NCBI GenBank assembly: GCA_947579605.1
Contig: OX388321.1
Location: forward strand, 22,869,614 to 22,933,613
Source of the DNA: Athripsodes cinereus
Taxonomy: Eukaryota > Arthropoda > Insecta > Trichoptera > Leptoceridae
Length of the DNA stretch: 64,000 nucleotides
Reading direction: 5' to 3'
Positions 21,486-32,720 of the stretch are shown in pieces. The translations under genes were made by a program, and so were the position numbers. Numbering within the stretch: the stretch's first letter is position 1; each line of letters begins with the position of its first letter. The notes below the pieces were generated by a model, which saw only the letters and a program-made list of their open reading frames with translations, was not told the origin of the DNA and searched no databases.

Positions 21486-22290
21486 AAAATTATTCGAATT
21501 TACAATTATTCGAAAAAACAATCGTTCGAATTTACTTTTTTTCGATGGCAATTATTCAAATTTACCATTATTCCAATCCACAATTATCAGAAAACATAAT
21601 TGTTCGAATTTTTATACGTCATATTGGTAACAACAATTATTCGAAATACAACTCTTCGAATTTTTACTTCCTGTCTTTTTATTATCAATACAAATAACTG
21701 CTCCAATTTACGTCGAAAAGTGAACGTGCTTAGCGAAGAAATATTAGGTTTATAATACGACTCAGTTTGCAATCGATTTATTTAAATAGTGTCAAACGAT
21801 AGGAATAATAATTTAAATATATTTATAATTAGATATTAAAGCAATCGCCTCATTTTATTAAGACACTAAAATAAAATTTGTTCGATATGAACTCGTCCAC
21901 AGTTGGATGAGCAATGACTGGAGTTTTGTACTAATATGAAACGTAATATAATCGTGTCAATATGACCTTCTAAAGATCAAAATTAAATTAATTTAGGTTT
22001 ATATAAAATATGTTTCTTATATGCAGCTAGTCTGCTGGTTAACCCACTTGTGGGATATGCCGTGATGGTATAGTAGTAGTAGTAGTAGTATATAAAATAG
22101 TTCGAAGAATAGGGTTTTCGGACAAATGTTAGTCGAACAATTAACTTTCTATTAATTGTAATTCGAATAATAATTGATAGTCGAACAAATGTTATTCGAA
22201 GATTTGCTAATTCGAATAATTCTTTTTTCGAATAAATGTAAATTCGAACAATTGTATTTCGAAGAATTTTCATGTAATCATTTTTTCGAG
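21486..22290. mobile_element. Element with inverted arrays of TTCGAA units at both ends
   Basis: The left end (21490-21680) has about nine units of the type ATTATTCGAATTTAC, and the right end (22095-22290) has units of the reverse type GTAAATTCGAATAATTG. The outermost sequences GACAGGAAAATTATTCGAA and, on the minus strand, CATGAAAATTCTTCGAA correspond. The middle is A/T-rich and non-coding and holds a later SINE-like tail (22005-22092). This looks like a non-autonomous DNA element with subterminal binding-site arrays, superfamily not determined. Confidence 0.55.
22005..22092 (+). mobile_element. 3' end of the SINE-like family with (TAG)n tail
   Basis: ATGCAGCTAGTCTGCTGG, AACCCACTTGTGGGATATGC and CGTGATGGTA are followed by (TAG)n at 22071-22089. 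This copy shows the family's true 3' terminus. Confidence 0.7.
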
Positions 22291-22344
22291 TGTCTTGGCC
22301 AGGTATTCGTAACATCAAATTTTAAGACAATCGTCTATCACTAA

Positions 22345-22800
22345 TCACGTTATATTGACATATAACATTTTCACCTATTAGTAAAGACGATTGTAAATAT
22401 ACTTAATTATACATTTGCAACAAAACATTACCCATCGACTCTCAAGTTTCATAACTCAACAAGTAGAAATGTCTTATGTTTAAGAAGTTGGCATTTTTGT
22501 AGTTTCCGTATATTTGAAAAACACATCAGAAAGTGAAATCATCCATATATTCCATATAACAATCCATAATATAATACTCGCATTGTTAAAGACATTCATT
22601 GTCTTTGTTCCGTTCAGCAGTTAAACAATTCGAAATGTTTATTTGCAGACTTGAAAATAGATTATATGCTTATGTACATTATATTTTTTCCATTACTATA
22701 AACTTAATCATTGAAGGGAATGCTACGTTTTTTTTTAAGTTATTTGTTTGTGGAATTGAAAGAGAAGCGTTGATTGTCTGTTCACTGTGTCGGTGTTTAT
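22345..22800. other. A/T-rich spacer, nothing recognised
   Basis: No family member or coding frame was recognised. Confidence 0.4.
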
Positions 22801-22809
22801 ATATATAAT

Positions 22810-23135
22810 GGGTTACAATCCATTGGATTGGATTGCAACGAGCTTGGATTTTCTTCTCCATTCCTCCCTATTCTCAGCTAGTCTCATTGGTTCTACGTAT
22901 GTGGCACAATTCATGTCGCTCTTCAGTTGGTCCATATAAGCGTCTCTTGGACGGCCTCATGTCATTATTTGTGTCTTCGGTCCTACCTTCCGCGATGGCG
23001 ATGAGCAGTCCTGGGTGCCTGATGTTGCCAATCCAGTTAGCTCGTTGTTGGCTGATTCTCTTAAGGAGTTGCCTTTTTTCGCCTACCCTGGTTAACACTT
23101 CTTCGTTTTCGACGTGCTCCGGTGTTAAGGTAGTA
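22810..23135 (-). pseudogene. LINE reverse transcriptase C-terminal fragment
   Basis: The minus strand reads EHVENEEVLTRVGEKRQLLK, RISQQRANWIGNIRHPGLL, IAIAEGRTEDTNND, then QARCNPIQWIVTHYI. This is a conserved tail found after AFEMWCYRRMLRI in a widespread insect endonuclease/reverse-transcriptase LINE. The copy at 36311-36607 supplies the preceding segment. A T/A-rich run at 22798-22806 may be the tail. Confidence 0.65.
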
Positions 23136-23590
23136 GAATTCCATAACAAAATTAATATGGCAAATGTTTTATTCTACTGTGTGATTTATTCTCAAGAGAG
23201 ACGTCTTTTGTCTTGATAGGATATTGTCAATCTTCTATTGATGGACAATATTTTATTTATTTTATTTTACTCTATTTTTTTTTATATATTTTTAATATAA
23301 TCCGTAACTTTTTGCGTATTTTCCATTATGGTATAAAGTAAACACTTAACTTTTTTTATAAATACACACTATATTTTATTCTATTTATACATACATATAC
23401 AGCTTAAAGCTTTTATAAGAATAAAAAATCAATCATATGGTATCAAAAATTAAAAAAAGTAATTAAAAGTACATATATAATATTTAAGAAAGTATCAACA
23501 CAGAATTAAATAAAAAATAAGCATTAATACAATAAACCAATAAAATTAACTTGCAATTGAACAGTCAACGATTCATAGGTACTATATAAA

Positions 23591-23735
23591 AAAAGTTATC
23601 AAAGCAATTAAAATATATAAAATGTTATAAACACTATTTAAAAAAGTTATCAAAGCAATTAAAATATATAAAATGTTATAAACACTATTTAAAAAAGTTT
23701 ACAAAGCAATTAAAATATATAAAATGTAAGATAAC
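23591..23735. repeat. Three 51-bp tandem units
   Basis: AAAAGTTATCAAAGCAATTA starts at 23591, 23642 and 23693 (the third with TT for AT). The array is in A-rich sequence (23395-24000) that resembles a minus-strand LINE 3' untranslated region. Confidence 0.75.
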
Positions 23736-24244
23736 TGCCAACAATCAATAAATGAAGAAATTCACAATATTAGTCAAACGTTAAAATCAATAATAAATTA
23801 GTCAAACGTTAAAATTAACAATAAAGAATTAATTCCCAGACAAAACAGTCAAAATTCACGGTAACAATCAAAATTCATTCAACAAACAATTGGAAGTACA
23901 CATATCCGTCATACGAAAAGTTTGAGACAGAGAAAACACAATAGATACCAAATGTCACAAAAAGAAAACATAAAAAACAACAGCAAACGACAATTATACC
24001 ATTATTATGATTTTCTAAATTTTCGAACTTGTTGAGTTAGAGAACTAGACAGTCGATATATTTTTTTATTCTACTGCTATCAAATTTATCGAAGGTCGGA
24101 CTATTAGTATTAAATACAAAAACAAGTTTTTCCAGAAATAGATAGCGAGTGTATTGGAGACGACACTTAAATTATTACAAATTCACACATTTAACATGCA
24201 ATGTTTTAATGTCTTCTTGTGTTACTACAAGAACCTACGTACGT

Positions 24245-24395
24245 TTATATATATTTAAGGTAAATTGGAATAGATCGCGCCTTTGCAATTCATTCGCTTT
24301 CTATATACTTTGATAATATATTATTTGAATACATTTTTCTTTAAAGTTTTATGTATTGTGTTCAATCTACAGTAAAGAATGAATAAATAGATAGG
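24245..24395 (+). mobile_element. Jockey-type LINE 3' end
   Basis: GTAAATTGGAATAGATCGCG, TTTGCAATTCATTCGCTTTC, TCTACAGTAAAGAATGAATA: the same 3' end as at 11349, more diverged. Confidence 0.6.
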
Positions 24396-24716
24396 TAGTA
24401 TCTCTTTATTGGAGAGGTATACAAAACAATATGTTAAGAAACATGAAGTTCACATATATGTGTATTTATATATTTACATATGTTTTGATAAAAGTGCAAT
24501 AAATTTTTCATTAAGAATTCAGTGTGTCAGTATTTAGGTTAGGTGGTAGAATTCCATAATGAAATTACAGAACAAATGTTTTTTTCTTCTATGTTAAATG
24601 ATATAAATTGTACAACTTATTGTTATTTATATATGTTTAGTTTTTATAATAGCTTATTAATATTTGTATTATATGTATCAGACTTCAATCATAGGTATAA
24701 ACACGATATTTTAGGA

Positions 24717-24790
24717 TGCGCCCTTGAAGTGAATATATTCCACAAAACGGAGCACTATAAATTGTCTAGTTATTATTATTATTATATATT
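24717..24790 (+). mobile_element. CR1/L2-like LINE 3' end only
   Basis: TGCGCCCTTGAAGTG...CACAAAACGGAGCA followed by AAATTGTCTAG and (TTA)n. The outer stem pair is T-A where other copies have A-T. Confidence 0.65.
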
Positions 24791-25061
24791 GAGGAAGACA
24801 TTTCTCTTGACATATTCTTAAGCAGAAAAACTTTCGTTTTTAATTTTAAATTATAGAAAATGTATATGCCTGAATGAAGTAACATAAAATGCGTCGACAG
24901 CTGAATTTAATTGGCTCTGGTTTGAATTTAAAGAAATATGAATAATTATGTGTCTCATTCTCATTCTTAAATTGAATATCATTCTAAGAAGAGCATAATA
25001 TTAAATGTTTAGAATATTTCCTATTTTTTTTATTGTTAAACCGGATTTGGGTGCAGATGAC

Positions 25062-25429
25062 AAAACCAATCAGAAACCTCGATTGGAGAGCCATGTCTAC
25101 ACAATGCAACATTGTGTAGAATCCAATCGGAAGAAGTGACAAAGGTGTCCCAACGCTTACGAATTGGCTCAAGGCTGGCTTGAGATCCCAAAAAGATGGT
25201 TGCTTCTAAGGTTTGCATAGAGCGTCTCTCGATTGGTGAACCTTACATCGTGACTGTGAGAATGGTGGAATTGGTGAACGTTGTCCATGGACACCGAAAG
25301 TGATCACTTAAGCCAGCCTTGAGCCTATTCGTAAGCGTTGGGACACCTTTCTCACTTCTTCCGATTGGATTCTACACAATGTTGCATTGTGTGGACATGG
25401 TTCTCCAATCGAGGTTTCTGATTGGTTTT
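25062..25429. mobile_element. Complete foldback MITE, CCAATCAG family, 120-bp arms
   Basis: The left arm 25062-25181 and right arm 25310-25429 are reverse complements with only four mismatches that I could find. They begin AAAACCAATCAGAAACCTCG. Each arm contains a smaller palindrome around ATGCAACATTG. The unique centre carries GTTGTCCATGGACACCG and TGATCACTT. Partial copies lie at 13288, 18660, 19488 and 41465. The target duplication is not clear from the flanks. Confidence 0.8.
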
Positions 25430-25616
25430 AGCATAATATTATGTTAGTTGTATCATGTGTGTGTGTGTGTGTTTTTGAGAGAGAAAGAGAGAGCGGAAGC
25501 CAAGGATAAAATAAAATGGTAATAATAATGAATATCTCTACATATCATTATTATTATTTGCTAAATATTGTCCTTGGATATAAGGTATAGGTATTGTGTT
25601 GTTGTTCCCAATGGTG

Positions 25617-25800
25617 CTATATGTCATATTGTGGTAGGTATGTATATTCACAGAAGGCTCTAGGTGTAGTCATATTATTGTACTTGTAATAATATTACTA
25701 GTCTAATACCTCGACAGTACTTAAATACTTAGTAAGTAGTACACAAATATTGTGTTTCGGACATGTGCCCTGCATGTTCTCACTGAAGATCACACATGTA
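25617..25800. repeat. Local duplication, partner at 26050-26188 plus 26587-26625
   Basis: TCATATTATTGTACTTGTAA, TTAAATACTTAGTAAGTAGT and TGTGTTTCGGACATGTG recur, diverged, about 450 bp downstream. There the hAT-type MITE has inserted, so this copy acts as a paralogous empty site. Confidence 0.65.
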
Positions 25801-26180
25801 ACTGTTACCGTTATCCTGGAATAGCTTTCTGATTTTTTGTCGTACTTACGAATGTGTTATATCTACTAATTCCTCAAAATTTTATCACAAAAATGATTCT
25901 GAGATGTATAAGAATAGGTACAAACAACAATATGTAATATATTCTACACTGTATCATATAACTAGGAGAGACGAAAATATGCACGGCAAAACACAAAAAA
26001 CGCTCTCCTGAACAATTTACATTTAGGCAGATACGACTGTTAGTCAGAAGAGGGACGATATGTCATATTGTAGTACATCCATAGAAAGCTTATAGGTGTA
26101 TTCATATTATTGTAGGTACCTACTTGTAATATATTCGAATACCTTGACCTTGACATAACTTAAATACTTAGTAAGTAGTA

Positions 26181-26594
26181 GGTACACATAGTGTTGTGGA
26201 ATTCTCAAGAAATAATTTTTGGAGAAATTTACCGAGAAATTTCTCGGTAAATTTCTCGAAGTAGAGAATTTACCGAGAATTTTTTATTTATTTTTATTTA
26301 ACAGTAAAATAATAATAAATCAGTACTTTATTCAATCAATCAATAACAATGTACAAATGTTGAGACAATTTATCACCAATATTGCTACAATTCAAGTTTA
26401 GTCAATACCGGATATTTTTTCATATATTTTGTAGGGGAGTTCCGCCGCATTATCGCCAATAAATAATAGGGGAATCCCCATGGGAAAAAATCAGAGAAAT
26501 TTCTCTTCATTCAGAGGAGAAATTCTCGGAGAAATTTCTCGTTCTCGAGAAATTTCTCCGGAGAATTTTCTCTACTCACATCACTAGGTACACA
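26181..26594. mobile_element. hAT-type MITE with 8-bp target duplication GGTACACA
   Basis: The element 26189-26586 starts TAGTGTTGTGG and ends, read inward on the other strand, TAGTGATGTGA. It is flanked by GGTACACA at 26181-26188 and 26587-26594. Eight-bp duplications and TAGTG/CAGTG ends are hAT features. Both subterminal regions (26220-26275 and 26500-26570) are packed with GAGAAATTTCTC-like palindromes. It has no coding capacity. The related sequence at 25730-25770 lacks the element. Confidence 0.8.
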
Positions 26595-26740
26595 AGTTGT
26601 GTGTCGGACATATGTAAGTCTATCTAGTTTAAACAATATTATGTTCTAAGTAATGTGATATATAACAAAAGCATCATTATACGAATTAATTTATTATTTT
26701 ACTGTACAAAGGTGTTAGAAAAAATAAAGACATTTTTTTT

Positions 26741-27005
26741 TTTAAATTGTATTTATCTGGGTTTTTATTATAAACCCAAATACGACCTTACACACCTTTT
26801 ACAGTAAGCTAGAGGCTTGTCTCGCGAAAGGGGAGTTGGCCTGCACCTGGGATCGAACCGATGATGACGAGTTCGTCGGTAGCCTGGAGGTAGAGTCTCG
26901 GCCTCGTGAACAAGGGGTCCGTGGTTCACAAGATTTTAGTAGCTTACTGTGAAAGGTGTATAAGGTTGTATTTGGATTTATAACAAAACCCAGATATATC
27001 TTTTT
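26741..27005. mobile_element. Head-to-head pair of tRNA-derived SINEs
   Basis: A minus-strand copy (26741-26864, ending at the box B sequence GGGATCGAACC) meets a plus-strand copy (about 26872-27005) that begins GAGTTCGTCGGTAGCCTGG and retains GGGGTCCGTGGTTC but has lost the segment after box B. Both end in the AAACCCAGATA-type tail, so the locus forms an imperfect palindrome. Confidence 0.75.
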
Positions 27006-27009
27006 TTAA

Positions 27010-27590
27010 GTAATAATAAACAGATTAGATACAACACACAAACAGACTATAGAGATCAGAAAAACATTCGTGTGTAAATGCAATATGTATGTATAGAATA
27101 AAATGTATCAGTTTTGGGATTGAATTTATTGCAAAATTGTTTTTATATAGAAATAAGTATTATCTTGAACAATATCTTCGAAACTTCAAGGATATTTTGT
27201 TTGAAATCTGCGCTAAGTACAAAATGTTCTAGAACAATCCTTGTCACAATTATTAAACAATACCATCTTAGCGTAAAATAGTAACACGTTATAATAAAGA
27301 AGCGACCCGTTAATAATGACGGAATTAATTTTATCATCATAATTAAGTGTTATTATTAGATACTACGGTTTTATAATAATTATTATGATATAAACATTAT
27401 AATATATAATATTTAAACTTGAAGAGCGTATAACAAAACAAAGTGTATTGGAGTATACAAAACATAATTTATTTCGTATAAGATAAATACTTTAGTTGTT
27501 TAATTATGCAGAGACGGTGTGAGGGTATATTTATTTCAGCACATTAATTTGTATTGCGAATATACATAAAATTTATAGTATAGGTAATAT
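27010..27590. other. A/T-rich spacer, nothing recognised
   Basis: No repeat family or coding frame was recognised. Confidence 0.4.
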
Positions 27591-27592
27591 CC

Positions 27593-27780
27593 GTGGAGTA
27601 ACCATACATTAAGGGAGGGTTTCCTACCACTTACCACTGGATGTTTTAAGGAAATCAGTTTTCATGTCATCCAGTCAGTCTAGAGCTCGCGTTTTTTTTT
27701 ATAAAAATGTGGGCTCAAAGTTGGCCTTGTAGGGTTCCTTCTGCAAAATCCACTCGAAAATTAATACTCCCTTGGTGGTA
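27593..27780. repeat. Dispersed repeat of unknown class, relative at 61155-61345
   Basis: CCACTGGATGTTTTAAGG, TCATGTCATCCAGTCAG and TAATACTCCCTTGGTGG here parallel CCCCTGGATGTTTCAAG, TATATCATCCAGAGTC and TTAATGTCCCTTGGAGG at 61 kb. No coding potential or termini were recognised. Confidence 0.4.
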
Positions 27781-27818
27781 AATCTCACACCGAGGACGAC
27801 ACGCACATTTATACAAAG

Positions 27819-27897
27819 TAGGTAAGAATAGATCAACATGGCGTTCCGTTCTCTCTGCCTACCCCGCCTGGGACAAGGCGTGGAGCTGTCAATAGAT
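27819..27897 (+). mobile_element. RTE-like LINE 3' end fragment
   Basis: TAGATCAACATGGCGTTCCG, TTCTCTCTGCCTACCCCGCC and TGGGACAAGGCGTGG match the last codons (SVLSAYP) of the RTE-like element at 45049-46145 and its relatives. Confidence 0.65.
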
Positions 27898-27899
27898 AG

Positions 27900-29010
27900 A
27901 AAGATAAAAACTTTGATGAAAATAATTATATTTTTAAAATTTATAAAAAAAAAATAATACTTTCTTATAGGATACAATTTTTCTTAATTTTTTATATGCA
28001 TACATTTTTCTTTCATTCATTCATCCATGACGGCATTTTCCACAAATAGAAAATCTCCCCTCCCCATTCTACAGTGATTTAGGTTAGTCTATAAAAAAAA
28101 ATTATATAAAAATGGAGAATAATTTAACTCACATGCCACAAACAACAGATTAAAACCAACTACAAATTATGCATACCTACTTAGTTCGTGAAAATAGGCA
28201 TCAAATCAAGCTTACTTTAACGAAGTTTCGACATAAGCACATTGAATCTCACTCTAATTTACTCAAAACTTCAGAAAATTACCAAACTATATACTTAAAG
28301 TATACAATCTTCTATTTATAGCTAAATAATGGTATTGCTAATGTAGAAAATATTACTTTGCACGCACTTCGTTACGAATTTTCACAGACGTCACAGCGTC
28401 CTAGTAAAGTTGACAATATAATTTCTCAAATAAACTTAACATGGTCATTTATCAAAATCTTATCAGACATCACTCTTTATCTCCATTTCACTTTGTTCTA
28501 CCCTTTTTCGTGTACCCATCTCATTCTATAGATACATATATTAAAATAATAAGAACAATAATTTATAACATCTCTCTCTTTCTTGCGTATAATTTTCGAT
28601 ATACCTGCCTTCTTTCTTTTTGTCCTATATTTTACGGAATAATTATAATATATTATCACCTTTTCACTCACACCTAAGAGCCTAAGACTAATATTTTATG
28701 CCTCTCCTTTGTTTTAAACAATGTGTATAATAATAATCACCTTTATGCTGATGTTATTATTTTAATTCAGTAGTAATGATTTACATTTCTAACCTTTTCA
28801 AGTCTCAGCTAAGATAATCTGCTCAAGAATATTTATGTTATGATAAAAAATCTTTTAAATTATTGTTAAGAGTTAAATAAAATCGTACGTTCACATTCTG
28901 TTTTTTATTTATTTATTTATATAGAAAGTATAAAAAAACGATTGACATTTCATGACCTTACCTTTGAGGGTATTTTTGGCCATATTCAGAATCTTATCTT
29001 AGTTTAATTA
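27900..29010. other. A/T-rich spacer, nothing recognised
   Basis: Only simple TTTA runs (28905-28922) stand out. Confidence 0.4.
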
Positions 29011-29014
29011 CATG

Positions 29015-29075
29015 TGCTATATATTTATTTATTAAATAAACGGCTAATGCCTTTTACATATATACCTAAACCAAT
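29015..29075 (-). mobile_element. Jockey-like LINE 3' tail
   Basis: ATTTATTTATTAAATAAACG, GCTAATGCCTTTTACATATA: minus-strand version of the CATGTAAAAGGC tail. Confidence 0.45.
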
Positions 29076-29424
29076 CTTTGTAATAAAAATACTTCCATGC
29101 ATATTTCAAAAAGAATTGATCACCCAATCTTTAAAATCATCAGTAGGGTTGGGTGGGGTGGAATGTATCATTTTCCACTATTAGCCAAATAACTTAAAAA
29201 TGATTCTCTTTGAATATTTGTAGAACTACATTATTAATTTCTAAATGCTTTTCTGTAAAAAATATGTTTTAGAATCCAAAGTCAAAAGAGTTATTTTATA
29301 CATTTTGATGACCCAATCATGCGACTAGAACCTTTTTACCATGGGTTACTAGGAAATATTACTTTCCTTTATCACCAATCTTAACGTGAAATTTTTTAAA
29401 CACTTAATAGGATATAAGATAAGA

Positions 29425-29850
29425 CTGATTTCTCTTTGTAATGTTCTTGACCAAATTTTTAACTTATGAATTTTAACTAACTGACTTTTTAGTATGTTTA
29501 ACAATTTTATACCACTTTGATTTCTCTTTGTAATGTCTTGACCAAATTTTTAAATTATGAATTTTAACTAATTGACTTTTTACTATATTTGACATTTATA
29601 TACCTTTGATTTCTCTTTGTGATGTCTTTACCAAATTTTTTTTTAACATTTTTGTATCTTTTTTATAATTATAACATGATTAACGTTATATTGTCTGTAA
29701 AACTTTCGTTTCTTTAGTCTAATTGTTTTGTGTCTTTTTTGTAACAGATCTTTCCTTTGTTTACATGTTTTGTATGTATACAGAGGTTTAACATGTTAAA
29801 GGCTTTGGCCGTAAATATTTGTAAATAAATATAAGATATTAGAGTTCATG
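29425..29850 (+). mobile_element. Jockey-like LINE 3' untranslated region with ~85-bp repeats and tail
   Basis: TTTGATTTCTCTTTGTAATG with CTTGACCAAATTTT recurs in tandem (29430, 29516, 29602). It is followed by CAGATCTTTCCTTTGTTTAC, CAGAGGTTTAACATGTTAAA, GGCTTTGGCCG and an AAATAAATA end. The same 3' region occurs inverted at 1036-1385. Confidence 0.65.
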
Positions 29851-29859
29851 AAAATTAAC

Positions 29860-30650
29860 ATAGATTTTCAATTCAAAAAAGTATGAAAAGAATGAAGGGT
29901 TAACACAATAAAATAAAAATGTATTACAGCAATAATGATGGAATATCTGTTATAATGGTAGCAATAATATGAGTAATTGCTACAAGTAATATGTGTGGAA
30001 CATTTTTGGTTTTTCTGTGAAATTTAAATTTCAATATCAACAGTAACTTTCAACTGAATCAGCTTTTCGCATATTATTATCCTCATACAAAATCACTCTT
30101 CGGCTCATATTTTTTAAGCATATAAAAAGAATTTTACTTTTATTAACAATATCAGTAAAGTTACTAAGTAAGTATGAGGGGTAGTTCCCACCCCCGGTGT
30201 GACATTTTATGATAGATTTGCCTGTAATGCATTATTAAAACATCATATTTCGTGCTAGAAGCATTAACGTGATGTCAAAGCAAGTAAGGATGTAAAATAA
30301 TAGTTATGTAGATTGAACGTCAAAAATGCTATTATAATGATATGACAAAAAAATATTTCTTACAAAATTTTCATAAAAATAATATTGTCGTTGATCACCC
30401 TTGCATGCTCCTCTCAATAACACAGGGTATAAAAGATCTATGTTGTGATTTTTTTGACACAATCGGATGTCGGGAACTGGATTTTACTTACTAGAAGTGT
30501 TGTTTCCATTGAACTACAACAGATGTCTTTCCAATATTTGAAAACACAATACATAATTGTATAAAAATCGTATAAAAATTGATTTCAAAGTGAAAGTTTA
30601 ACAAAAAATTAACTATATTATTATATAAAATTTCCAAAAATTTCAAGTCA
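29860..30650. other. A/T-rich spacer, nothing recognised
   Basis: No repeat family or coding frame was recognised. Confidence 0.4.
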
Positions 30651-30654
30651 TGTG

Positions 30655-30870
30655 ATAAACATGACACAGAGGAATTGGAAATGTTACCTAGGTTTAAAAA
30701 GTACTCTTAACCAAGCCTTGAGTTGATTCATAAGCGTCGAGACTCTGTGTCGTGTACTCCTTAAGGAAGTTCATATATGTATGTGTATCATATACAACAT
30801 ACCTATTCAAATAGGTTGACTATCAGTGAGTGTGATCAATTGGAATAATTAATCTTGAGTGGTTCAAAAT
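30655..30870. repeat. Dispersed repeat, second copy at 42410-42624
   Basis: GTACTCTTAACCAAGCCTTG, AGTTGATTCATAAGCGTCGA and TACCTATTCAAATAGGTTGA recur in the same orientation near 42.4 kb. The AAGCC...CATAAGCG segment resembles the inner arm of the CCAATCAG MITE, so this may be a distant member. Confidence 0.55.
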
Positions 30871-31049
30871 ATGTATAAAAGATCCTCATTAGTGTATAAT
30901 GACCTGTTTTTTTTCGTAAAGCGTCAATATTTTCTATTTTGTAATAATTTAATTACTTAACACTTATTTATTTTGTTCTATTATTTATCTCACCTGTTGA
31001 CATTCTAATTTTCCTAATGGCATATTATTATCTTTGTTTTTTGTTCGGT

Positions 31050-31315
31050 ATTGTTGTTTAATTTCTTTGACATATTCGTGTTTGTTTGTATTGACATAAT
31101 TAATGTTGTTTATTTACCGTTGACTTATTGTTTCTCACTGACTTCTTCTGTTTTCCATTATTTATTTTATTGACTGTTTTTTATTAATTAATAACTCTTA
31201 ATTTATTCAAAAAAATGTATTTTTAACTATTGCGTCTGTTTGTTGTTTTTCGTACTGCTAGAATATCATGTAAAAGGCTCACGCCGTGTGTTGATGTAAA
31301 TAAATAAATTATAAA
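31050..31315 (+). mobile_element. Jockey-like LINE 3' end
   Basis: T-rich 3' untranslated sequence with recurring TTGAC units (TTCTTTGACATATTCG, CCGTTGACTTATTG), then CATGTAAAAGGCTCACGCCG and TGTAAATAAATAAATT at 31270-31312. It is the cleanest plus-strand copy of this tail. Confidence 0.65.
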
Positions 31316-31319
31316 TATT

Positions 31320-32030
31320 TATTTCCTATGTATATCAAGTTGATTTGTCAATATAAATTTGGAATGCATGTGGCTTTTTGTTCACATTTCTTAAAAAGTT
31401 ATTAATACAGTTATAATAATAGATACAAATATTTAAGTCTCCTGCAGTTTAATAAATTTATTCTCAAAACTTATGATATCAAATCTAACAAACTGCGGAT
31501 GAATAAAGAAAGTGTTGTTTTTCAACAAAATGTACTAAATAGAGGAAGAAAACTGTACATCAAACTATACAAATATGAGCTACGCTTACATTTCATAAAC
31601 CTTCTTTATATTTAAACCTATACTTAATAAATTCTATGCGTTTTCAGGCAAAATTTCACCCCCTCCCAAAACACGTTTCAGGGAAGAATGCTCGCCTCTG
31701 AATATACCTACCCTCATAAGTAATATACGTATTATGAATGTATTGCCTGCATGTTATATATAGAACCCTTAAAGGAAGTTATTCAGCAGAAAATGTACTT
31801 GGAAAACTAAGGGTGAGATGGTTGAACGCTTTTTAGTTGTTGGCTGCTTGCGGTTTTACCATAAGAAAAATGAGAAGAAATAATTTATTGTTAGTGTGAA
31901 GAAATTCCAGATAAAATATGGTCAGATTACTTATAAATTTAAATATTTTTTATTTATTTATACATAATTCACAGCACAGTGTTATAGGTATATTTAATGT
32001 AGGTATATACACAACAGTTACTTAATTATC
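31320..32030. other. A/T-rich spacer with one possible LINE tail
   Basis: TTTATTTATTTATACATAAT at 31946-31966 may be a degraded minus-strand LINE tail. Nothing else was recognised. Confidence 0.35.
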
Positions 32031-32034
32031 ATTA

Positions 32035-32235
32035 TGTTGGATGATTTATTCGGCACCGTTTAATGGAGCATCCATCTCAAGGGTGCGGGAAACTATGTTG
32101 GAAGAGCGAAGTCTTCAGCTTGCTCCTGAACGTTGTAATCGGCTGGTTTTTACGGAGGTCCTCAGGGAGTCGGTTTCAAATGACACTGCGGCGCTAAAAA
32201 CCCTATCATAGAAGCAGGACTTGTTGGCTCTGTTG
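32035..32235 (-). pseudogene. Degraded CR1/L2-like LINE 3' end
   Basis: GGATGATTTATTCGGCACCG, CATCTCAAGGGTGCGG, then TCCTGAACGTTGTAATCGGC and GAGTCGGTTTCAAATGACAC on the minus strand correspond to the last codons and terminal hairpin of the CR1/L2-like family. Frames are broken. Confidence 0.5.
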
Positions 32236-32529
32236 TTTTCGTCCAGCATGTTGGTGGATGTCTTACATTTATATTTACATACATTTAAAATAAATATTTA
32301 TAGTAGACAACACAATTCTATCGCAGAGACATTGGAACAGTATAACAATAATTAAAGTGAAAATAAAAACAAATTAATTAAAGGTTTGTGCCAAATGAGT
32401 GAATTTTATTGTCACTTTGAAATATATTTATAAAAAAATTTAGAAATTTAGGAGATTCGAAGATCAGAAAGTAGAATCTTTTTAGCCAAAAGATATATGT
32501 ACTTATATATTTTTTTAATTCAAATATAT

Positions 32530-32720
32530 TTGTAAACCATCACGGCATTTCTCACAAATGTGGTAGTCAGCAGACAAACAACTAAATTGCGCAGTGGAGT
32601 CATCAGCAAACAGTAGAATAGCTAAAATTAGAGTCTTTTAATAAGCAGGTATTCGTAAAACGACACTTGTAAGACAGGAAAAAATCTAAATTTAATGTTG
32701 AGATATTTCACCTATTCTGT
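32530..32720 (-). mobile_element. Diverged copy of the SINE-like family
   Basis: CATCACGGCATTTCTCACAA, GTAGTCAGCAGACAAACAAC and GAGATATTTCACCTATTCTG preserve the family order, but the middle is rearranged (AGGTATTCGTAAAACGAC is in the opposite sense). Confidence 0.45.

Noticed and set aside
23591..23735. CRISPR-like array
   Set aside because: The units are directly tandem without unique spacers and the sequence is eukaryotic. No cas gene is present.
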